Source: Candidatus Rifleibacteriota bacterium (lineage in GTDB: Bacteria > UBP17 > UBA6191 > JACPRK01). Taken from it: 21,258 bases of DNA. Positions 15,837 to 21,258 of this stretch are shown here, piece after piece (position 1 is the first letter of the stretch; every line of letters starts with the position of its first letter). Location of the stretch: NCBI GenBank assembly GCA_016213865.1, contig JACQZL010000181.1, positions 1 through 21,258 of the forward strand, read 5' to 3'. Under the pieces are notes generated by a model that worked only from the letters and a program-made list of their open reading frames with translations, ran no database searches and was not told where the DNA came from. Made by a program: the position numbers and the translations under genes.

Positions 15837-16817
15837 TCACTTCTCCTTGCCGGTGGCGGTCAGGTCCTTTTCGAGTTCGGCGGCGCCTTGCCAGAAGGCC
15901 TTCTTGACCAGCTTGCCGCGCGCGTCGAACACGTGGAGGTAGGGCAGGACCGGGGCCTTGAACGCCCGGCGCAGCTCCCCGGACGGATCGGGCACGGCCT
16001 GGGCGACGGCCCACTCGCGCCCGGGCAGGTAGCGCTGGTACTCGAGAATGGTGGCAGCCGGGTTGACCAGGATCACCGCCAGCGCCATCTCGGGCCGTTG
16101 CCGGACCCCGTCGGCCAGCGCGCCCAGCATGTCGCGCGTCATCCCCTCCGTCACGTTGCCCACCAGCACGGCGGTGCGCTTCCCGGCGAAGGCGGCGGCC
16201 GCCACCGGCCTGCCCGACACGTCCCGAGCGTCGAGCGGCGGCATCGGCTCGCCCACGCGCAGCTCGGGCTGGGTGAGGCTGACCAGCGGCGTCGTACGCG
16301 CGCTCCGGGGCGCCGCCCGGGCCGGCGCTCTGGGCGGCCCGGCGGCGGCCTCCCCCAGGCCGGTCAGGGCCTCGAAGAACTGGGACATCCCACTCGCGAA
16401 GTCCTCGGCAGGACGGCCTTTCACCGCATCGAACAACCTGGGCAGCTCGGGGAACGGCTTGCCGGCCAGGACAACAGGACGCAAAGGCTCCACCGAGGTG
16501 ACGCGGGTGGCCTCGAGGCTGACGGCGAGGTCGATCGTGCTGCGCGGATCGGGGAAGACCTGCAGCCTCGTGACGCGCCCCAACGAGCTCCCGGCCGCGT
16601 CACGGAGCTCGTACGTATCGAAGCGCAGGCCCTCGGCGTACCGGTCGACGCGGCGCACCGCGGTCACGCTCAGCGTCCCGGCCGCGCTGGCCGTGGCGAA
16701 GCGGCGGGCGGCGAGGCTGAGCAGGGCCGGCTCCGGATCGAAGGCCGCAGTCGGTTCTGCCCCGGCCGCGGGCTGCTGGACAAAAACGCTCGACGCCAGC
16801 AGGATCAGCCAGAGCAT
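15837..16817 (-). CDS. Exported TlpA/thioredoxin-fold protein without CXXC (paralogue B)
   Basis: This 326-residue protein starts MLWLILLASSVFVQQPAAGAEP, a hydrophobic signal sequence. Its middle part carries LQVFPDPRSTIDLAVSLEA and VEPLRPVVLAGKPF, matching paralogue A. The C-terminal half has a TlpA-like fold (MPPLDARDVSGRPVAAAAFA, then APVLPYLHVFDARGKLVKKA with the cis-proline) but VGNVTEGMTRDML in place of the CXXC site, so no redox chemistry is expected. A Pro/Ala/Arg linker joins the halves. Its TGA (15839-15837) is two bases from the giant gene's ATG and carries that gene's ribosome site, so the two are almost certainly co-translated. ATG 16817 has AGGGG six bases upstream. A longer alternative, ATG 16964, has AGGAG six bases upstream but inserts about 49 repeat-like residues before the signal. 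The short form lacks a basic n-region, so the choice is not certain. Confidence 0.8.
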   Translation of the reverse strand: MLWLILLASSVFVQQPAAGAEPTAAFDPEPALLSLAARRFATASAAGTLSVTAVRRVDRYAEGLRFDTYELRDAAGSSLGRVTRLQVFPDPRSTIDLAVSLEATRVTSVEPLRPVVLAGKPFPELPRLFDAVKGRPAEDFASGMSQFFEALTGLGEAAAGPPRAPARAAPRSARTTPLVSLTQPELRVGEPMPPLDARDVSGRPVAAAAFAGKRTAVLVGNVTEGMTRDMLGALADGVRQRPEMALAVILVNPAATILEYQRYLPGREWAVAQAVPDPSGELRRAFKAPVLPYLHVFDARGKLVKKAFWQGAAELEKDLTATGKEK

Positions 16818-16876
16818 CCCCCACCCCTGCCTTCCCCCGGAGGGGGAGGGGGGCAACCCGGGCGCGACGCGAGGGC

Positions 16877-16921
16877 AGTAGGGCCGGCGTCCCTGCCGGC
16901 TTCGACCCGGCGCCGGCAGGG
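16877..16921. repeat. Dispersed GC hairpin repeat in the N-terminal region of paralogue B
   Basis: A nine-base stem CCCTGCCGG/CCGGCAGGG (16891-16899 and 16913-16921) follows GTAGGGCCGGCGT. The 14-mer CGTCCCTGCCGGCT (16888-16901) is identical to 2259-2272. A C-run/G-run segment (about 16817-16855) lies between it and the hydrophobic signal sequence. The whole block remains open in frame with paralogue B. Confidence 0.6.
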
Positions 16922-16988
16922 TCGGCAGGCCCAGCGTGCCAGGGGAGGTTCTCGAGAAGTTCATCGCAGGCTCCTGGTCCGGCGGCCG

Positions 16989-19508
16989 TCACTGGCCAGT
17001 CAGCACTTCCTGGGTCCCGGCCTTCTTGAAGGTCGCCGTGGCCCCCGTCGCGCGGGCGACCGCGCCCAGCAGGTTCTTGAAATGCTGGGTGCTCGGCGCG
17101 GGCAGGGTCTTGTTCAGGCCGGGTCCGATCAGGTACAGCTCCCAGGCCTTGAACATCAGCTTCTCGGAAGCGGGGAAGAGCGGTTTGACCTTCAGACGGT
17201 AGTAGAGGCCGGAGGCGACGCCCGAGCCGGTCCCCGAGAGCTGCTCGAGCATCGTCGCCACGTTCGTCAGGGCCGAGGTGACTTTCTGTTGTGCGACGCT
17301 GCGGGTCGAAGGAGTGGCGGCCACGAGGCCGTGCGACATGCCTCGCGGGTCCCACTTGAAGGTCAGACAGTCGACGTAACCCGGTGCCGTGGTCAGGCCG
17401 CGCAGGTCCGCCGAGAGCGCGTCGAGCGCGTGGCTGCCGGCCAGGTACTGGTAGACACGCGTGTCACCGATCGTCGTCGGCGGCGCGAAGGCCTGGCTCT
17501 TGCCCGTCCACCACCTCTGCGACCAGGCATTGGCCTTGCCCTCGGTCGCCAGCGCCCGCACGCGCGCGCTCTGCTTCGGGATGGCCGAGAACTTCCGTTT
17601 GGGGTAGGTGACGGCCGTCAGCAGGTCGTCCGCCGAGTCTTTCGTCAGGAGGTAGAAGAGCGTGTCCGGCGGCAAGGTGGGAGGCTTGCTCCACTCGACC
17701 GAGCGGCAACCGCCGGGCCCTACCAGTTCCCGGATTGCCAGTTGCAGACGGCTGCCGCTGAACTGGCCGAGGAGGTGGACCAGGGCGTTGTCGGCAAAGG
17801 CCGCTCCGGTCGGCATCGCGGTCAACGCGCGGTCGAGCCAGACCAGGTCCGGTTCGCGCGTCACGTCCGGCGCTCCCGACGGACCCCGGCCCCCTCCCAG
17901 GCGGGTCAGGGCCGCCGACACCGAGAGGGGCCGCTCGCCGCGGGTGAACCCGCCGGCCAGCAGTTCGACGAGCTTTCGGGCAAACTGCGGCTTGGCGCTG
18001 CCCGCGGCTGCCGTGCTCACGCTCGCGGGGAGCAACGCGGTCAGGCCGCCCCCTCCGTCGAGGGCCCCCACCAGCAGCTTGCAGAGCTGGTGGTCCAGCA
18101 GCTCGCCGGCCGGGAAGAACCCGTCGCCGGCGACCCCGCACGGGGCGGCTGCCTGGGAGCGGCGTTGCGCAAAGGACGGGTTGTTCACGCCGCCGCGGGC
18201 GTCCTGGATGCGGACGTCCAGTATGGACATGTCCAGCAGGTCGAGCCGATCGGAACGCCCAATCTGGACTTTCGGGTCGAGCGCCACCTCGACGGTCTTC
18301 CAGACCAGGTAGTCCCAGAGCGGCTCGTTGAGGCGCAGCAGGGTCTGCGTCATGGGTGTGCCGGGCGCCGTCAGTATCTGTTTCCAGCGCCAGCCGCGGA
18401 CCAGGTGGCGCACCATCGAGGCCATCAACCAGTTGTAGGTGGTCGCCGGAAGGGGTGAGAGCAGCACGTCGATCCGGCTCGAGCCGGCCGCCGGCAGCGC
18501 GAACCCGTCGAAATCGGCCACGCCGTCGGCCCGGACGAACGGATGGAGGCTGATCTGGTAGTCGGCGGAGGTCGTCGGCAGCCCCACGGACGTGCTCAGA
18601 TCGAGCGCCAGGTTCGTCCCCTGACTGCCCGGGACCTTTCCCAGCCAGAGCTTGGGTTTCAGCAGGTCGGACTTGCGGTTGGCCAGGATGTCCGCGAGGC
18701 CGCCCTTGACGACGGTCGTGGTCGCGGTGGAGCCGACGTACGACGAAAAGTAGTTCTGACCGCCCTCGGTCAGCTCCTTGTACGGCGACACGTCGTTGAT
18801 CGCCTTCACGGCGGCCACCTTGTCGAGCACCCGGCGCCGGCACAACTCCTGCATCATCGCAGGAGGAATGCCCTCGAGCTTCGCGGACACGCTCGTGGTG
18901 ATCGAGTCCGGATACGAGGTCTTCATCGCCAGCAGCGTGAGCTCGTCGGCCAGCTTCGCCGGCGCGGCCATGAACGGCACGGGGAAGATCGAGCTGAGGT
19001 CCCTGCCCTTGGCCCCGACCACGGCCATCCCCATCGCACCGAGCCCCAGGTCCAGCCTGACGTTTCGGTACGTCTGGGGCGCCGCCGCCCGCACGCGCGC
19101 CTTGAGACCGGAGGCCCTGAGCGGGGTCAGGCCCAGCACGAAAGCCCGGCACGGGACCCGGCTGTCCTTTGGCATCAGTTGTCCGAAGCCCTGCGAGAAG
19201 TCCCACGTGAAGTCGTCGGGCAGCACGCTCTGGACCCGCGAGGCCTCTTCGGAGTTGAGCGGCCGGAACTCGCGGAGTTGCACCGGCAAGGTCCCGCAGA
19301 AGCCGCTCTCGGTGATCGTCGGCCTGGTGAACAGCCCCACGAAGTATTCCGGCAGGGCCGTGTCGGGCAATTCCAGCGCCGATGCCAGGCTCGCCGAGAC
19401 GAGGAGGATGGCGCAGACGACCACGGCAAGTGCCAGGCCGCGAAAGGGAGCGCCGGCGACCCTGCGCCGCGCCGGATGCGCGCGCGGTTCGTGGGTTAAC
19501 AGCCGCAA
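16989..19508 (-). CDS. Exported protein of unknown function (about 839 residues)
   Basis: I do not recognise this protein. With TTG 19508 as start it reads MRLLTHEPRAHPARRRVAGAPFRG followed by LALAVVVCAILLVSASLASA, a basic n-region and hydrophobic core that make a good Sec signal. The mature part begins near LELPDTALPEYFVGLFTRPTI. It mixes helices and strands and has about seven scattered cysteines (GFCGTLP, VPCRAF, ELCRRR, PCGVAG, QLCKLL, GCRSVEW, DCLTF), compatible with disulphides. It has Tyr/Trp-rich stretches (NEPLWDYLVWKTVEVAL and a C-terminal KAWELYLIGPGLN) and no enzyme motif that I can name. The start is uncertain: GAGG lies four bases before the TTG, while ATG 19700 has AAGGTGG upstream but would place three hairpin repeats inside the coding sequence. 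It sits 171 bases before paralogue B (24 if B starts at 16964) and is probably in the same operon. Confidence 0.75.
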   Translation of the reverse strand: MRLLTHEPRAHPARRRVAGAPFRGLALAVVVCAILLVSASLASALELPDTALPEYFVGLFTRPTITESGFCGTLPVQLREFRPLNSEEASRVQSVLPDDFTWDFSQGFGQLMPKDSRVPCRAFVLGLTPLRASGLKARVRAAAPQTYRNVRLDLGLGAMGMAVVGAKGRDLSSIFPVPFMAAPAKLADELTLLAMKTSYPDSITTSVSAKLEGIPPAMMQELCRRRVLDKVAAVKAINDVSPYKELTEGGQNYFSSYVGSTATTTVVKGGLADILANRKSDLLKPKLWLGKVPGSQGTNLALDLSTSVGLPTTSADYQISLHPFVRADGVADFDGFALPAAGSSRIDVLLSPLPATTYNWLMASMVRHLVRGWRWKQILTAPGTPMTQTLLRLNEPLWDYLVWKTVEVALDPKVQIGRSDRLDLLDMSILDVRIQDARGGVNNPSFAQRRSQAAAPCGVAGDGFFPAGELLDHQLCKLLVGALDGGGGLTALLPASVSTAAAGSAKPQFARKLVELLAGGFTRGERPLSVSAALTRLGGGRGPSGAPDVTREPDLVWLDRALTAMPTGAAFADNALVHLLGQFSGSRLQLAIRELVGPGGCRSVEWSKPPTLPPDTLFYLLTKDSADDLLTAVTYPKRKFSAIPKQSARVRALATEGKANAWSQRWWTGKSQAFAPPTTIGDTRVYQYLAGSHALDALSADLRGLTTAPGYVDCLTFKWDPRGMSHGLVAATPSTRSVAQQKVTSALTNVATMLEQLSGTGSGVASGLYYRLKVKPLFPASEKLMFKAWELYLIGPGLNKTLPAPSTQHFKNLLGAVARATGATATFKKAGTQEVLTGQ

Positions 19509-19530
19509 CTGGCCTCGTGAGTGGTGTAGC

Positions 19531-19650
19531 GCGGGGGCTTGTCCCCCGCTTGTGGAGCTGCGACTCGACCCGAGCGGGCCACAAGGGCCCGCGCCACAAC
19601 TCCTTGAACCACGCATCCGATAGTGCGGCTCCCCGCGAGCTACGCTCGCG
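19531..19650. repeat. Cluster of three strong hairpins (dispersed repeat type) between two exported-protein genes
   Basis: Three separate stems occur in 120 bases: GCGGGGG/CCCCCGC (19531-19537 and 19543-19549, loop CTTGT); GCGGGCC/GGCCCGC (19574-19580 and 19586-19592, loop ACAAG); CGCGAGC/GCTCGCG (19634-19640 and 19644-19650, loop TAC). The first loop is CTTGT and the second ACAAG, complementary to each other. GTAGCGC precedes the first and GCGCCAC follows the second and third. The remaining sequence from 19651 to 19784 shows nothing recognisable. Confidence 0.7.
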
Positions 19651-19784
19651 CCACGCCGCGTCAGCGAAGTTGCAGCAATGCTCCCGGTCGATACACCCAT
19701 CTCAGGCCACCACCTTCGTCGCGTCATGACCGCATCAAGAGACGTCCTCGGTTGGCCCACGACGCACCTCTCGTCCAGTCCGAT

Positions 19785-20933
19785 TCAGTAGCTCCCGCCG
19801 GGAGAGTAAGTGTCGTGCCGGCCCAGGTATCGCACGCGCCACTGGCCGGGCAGGGTCGCGCCGGACGGTCCGCGGAGCACCGGGGATTTCAGGTCCAGCT
19901 CCGCGCCGGCCATCCAGAGTGCCTCCAGCCAGACACCCCCTCCGGGCAGGGGAGCCAGCGTCGACTCCTCCAGCCCAAAGGACGAACCCGTCGCGGGCGA
20001 GGTCCCGCCGGCCCCCGCGAGAGTCCAGCTCGTCAGGGTCGAGGCCACGGCCCCGCGGGTGGTCCCGGCGCACTCGAGGTGCAGCTCGAGGTACTGCCCC
20101 GCGGCCAGTTGCAGGGCCGACGGTCCCAGCGCGGCCGCTCCCTTGGCGACGGTCAGTTCGTCGGCCTCGGGCAGCGCGGGGCCCGGGCCCACGCGGTCCA
20201 CGAATGCCCGCGGACTATCGTGCGGTCGGACCCTGCGGAACACGCCCGGCACCGCGGGATCGTCCGCGTCGAAGAAGACGGTCCACACGGCCGTGGCCGT
20301 CACCCCGGCGGCGGCCGACGTCGTCACGGAGCAGACCTGGAGCGAATCGGCCGCCAGCTCCAGAGTGACGCCGGCAATGGGCGGAGCTTCTTCCGAGGCC
20401 TTCCAGCGCAAGGTCCCCCGGACGTTCGAAGAGCCCGCGTGCGCGAGGACGGCGGTCAAGGTCAGGGCAGACTCGGCGGCGGCCGAGTCCAGCTCCGCGT
20501 GGGCCAGGGTGATCCAGGTCTGAGGCAGCGCGGGCCCCCCGTCGACCACGTGGACCACGGCCGGCAGCGGGGAACCCGGCTCGAGCGATAACGGCTTGCC
20601 GCTGGAACCTCCGCCCGGCGGGCGCACGTCGAGCCGCAGCGGCGTGCCGGCGGCCAGGGCCTGCCGCACCGCGTCACCGGGCCAGTTCGCCGAGTGGTAG
20701 CGGCGGCCGCCTTCGCTCGTCAGCGACGTCGAGACGGTCGCCACGCTCCGGCCGGAGTCGTCCTGGAGGACGAGCTCCAGCGTGGGCGGGGCGGCCCCCA
20801 GCACCTCGCCCCACATCAAGACCGGCGCCGTCGTCTGCGCCCCCGCGGTGGCCGTCCCCAGCAGCACGGCTGCCGCCACGAGAGCGGCCCACGGCCATCC
20901 CGAACCTCTTGCCCAGTCGATTGCGACGCGCAT
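19785..20933 (-). CDS. Exported beta-rich protein of unknown function (382 residues)
   Basis: This is the first gene of the minus-strand cluster visible in the window. ATG 20933 has GGAGG four bases upstream. The N-terminus MRVAIDWARGSGWPWAALVAAAVLLGTATAGAQ is a good Sec signal with likely cleavage at AGA/Q. The mature protein alternates hydrophobic strands and Gly/Ser/Pro turns (TLELVLQDDSGRSVATVSTSL, SALTLTAVLAHAGSSNVRGTLRW, GVTLELAADSLQVCSV, ATAVWTVFFDADDP), which suggests two or three immunoglobulin-like or similar beta-sandwich domains. It ends VRYLGRHDTYSPGGSY. Two cysteines (LQVCSV and LECAG) could pair. I found no catalytic or anchoring motif. It probably belongs to the same exported assembly as the downstream genes, but 276 repeat-rich bases separate it from the next one, so a shared transcript is not certain. 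Confidence 0.85.
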   Translation of the reverse strand: MRVAIDWARGSGWPWAALVAAAVLLGTATAGAQTTAPVLMWGEVLGAAPPTLELVLQDDSGRSVATVSTSLTSEGGRRYHSANWPGDAVRQALAAGTPLRLDVRPPGGGSSGKPLSLEPGSPLPAVVHVVDGGPALPQTWITLAHAELDSAAAESALTLTAVLAHAGSSNVRGTLRWKASEEAPPIAGVTLELAADSLQVCSVTTSAAAGVTATAVWTVFFDADDPAVPGVFRRVRPHDSPRAFVDRVGPGPALPEADELTVAKGAAALGPSALQLAAGQYLELHLECAGTTRGAVASTLTSWTLAGAGGTSPATGSSFGLEESTLAPLPGGGVWLEALWMAGAELDLKSPVLRGPSGATLPGQWRVRYLGRHDTYSPGGSY

Positions 20934-20977
20934 GAATCCTCCGTGAGCAGGGCTTCGCCCCGCGCCCCGAGCGCGCT

Positions 20978-21001
20978 CTCGTCGTCTCGCGACCCGACGA
21001 G
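20978..21001 (-). promoter_or_regulatory. Leader hairpin upstream of the cluster's first gene
   Basis: A seven-base stem CTCGTCG/CGACGAG (20978-20984 and 20995-21001) lies in the presumed 5' leader between the candidate promoter and the GGAGG site of the gene starting at 20933. No riboswitch class is recognisable. Confidence 0.3.
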
Positions 21002-21025
21002 GATGGCGCCTCCAGGTCGGGTTCT

Positions 21026-21054
21026 GTCATATCACCGTTCTCGCTCTCCCGCAA
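21026..21054 (-). promoter_or_regulatory. Candidate sigma-70-type promoter for the minus-strand cluster
   Basis: Read on the minus strand, TTGCGG (21054-21049) and TATGAC (21031-21026) are separated by exactly 17 bases. Matches to TTGACA and TATAAT are partial (3 of 6 and 4 of 6). Transcription would start near 21018, giving a leader of about 85 bases before the ATG at 20933. Confidence 0.3.
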
Positions 21055-21085
21055 TGGAGGAGTTGGAAAGGCGGTCCCCGGGGGG

Positions 21086-21247
21086 CATACTCTGCGCATG
21101 GGTAGTCTGATGGCTCATCCAGAGCCGGAACCGGTGGCCGGTGACAGGCAACCGGTTGCCAGTAGCCAGTGGCCAGTAGCCAGTAGCTACCGGCCACCGG
21201 CTACTTGTTCCGGCCGCACTCGGAAGACTACCCATGCGCAGAGCATG
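21086..21247. repeat. Nested inverted-repeat structure enclosing 7-bp tandem repeats
   Basis: Outer arms 21090-21108 and 21225-21243 are a perfect 19-bp inverted repeat (CTCTGCGCATGGGTAGTCT and its complement), which continues outward with one mismatch to at least 21086 and 21247. Inner arms CCGGTGGCCGGT (21131-21142) and ACCGGCCACCGG (21189-21200) are perfectly complementary, as are CCGGAA (21125-21130) and TTCCGG (21208-21213). The core holds four 7-mers, GCCAGTA or GCCAGTG, at 21158-21185. This accounts for most of the gene-free end of the window. From 20934 to 21085 I see only the promoter and leader hairpin listed separately. Confidence 0.8.
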
Positions 21248-21258
21248 CACCCTTCCCC

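Noticed and set aside
21158..21185. Possible CRISPR array
   Set aside because: Units are 7 bp and contiguous, without spacers, and no cas gene is present.
21032..21250. Minus-strand frame of 72 codons across the terminal inverted repeat
   Set aside because: It is a translation of the 7-bp tandem repeats and inverted arms (WPVATGYWPLATG) and has no protein features.

Overview
The window is high-GC bacterial DNA. The long minus-strand cluster looks to be about two-thirds GC, and the first 2.2 kb is visibly less GC-rich. The genes point to a Gram-negative-type bacterium with many exported proteins, a eukaryotic-like Ser/Thr kinase with an extracytoplasmic tail, and intergenic regions full of small dispersed hairpin and tandem repeats. 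An Acidobacteriota or Myxococcota-like origin would fit, but the sequence does not prove it. I saw no rRNA, tRNA, CRISPR array, insertion sequence or phage gene.

Plus-strand half (1-6329). At 1-2242 lies the 3' part of an ABC-three-component (ABC-3C) conflict system. It holds the C-terminus of an effector (22-273), a 74-residue middle component of the MC6 type (270-494) and a DUF2326-type ATPase (491-2242), joined by ATGA and GTGA stop/start overlaps. The effector reading frame has a stop at 19-21 and no usable start, so it is broken, misread or frameshifted. A repeat-rich gap leads to a small exported protein (2470-2979). A REP/MITE-like palindrome (3079-3159) follows, then a membrane-anchored Ser/Thr kinase (3247-5499) whose -10 box suggests a leaderless mRNA. 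Next is a FitAB/VapBC-type toxin-antitoxin operon (5689-6329) with a palindromic operator centred on a perfect TATAAT.

Minus-strand half (20933 down to 6400). Five genes in one direction all encode predicted exported proteins. In transcription order they are a 382-residue protein, a protein of about 839 residues, a TlpA-like protein without CXXC (B), a 2720-residue giant, and a second CXXC-less TlpA-like paralogue (A). B and the giant are separated by 2 bases and look translationally coupled. The two redox-dead thioredoxin-fold paralogues bracket the giant. I do not recognise the giant, the 839-residue or the 382-residue protein. This locus is the best candidate in the window for an undescribed system, probably an envelope or secreted assembly.

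Three of the cluster genes share an oddity. A start codon with a Shine-Dalgarno-like sequence sits near the previous gene's stop, and a dispersed repeat then stays in frame between it and the signal peptide. The window ends in a nested inverted-repeat structure (21086-21247) enclosing 7-bp tandem repeats.
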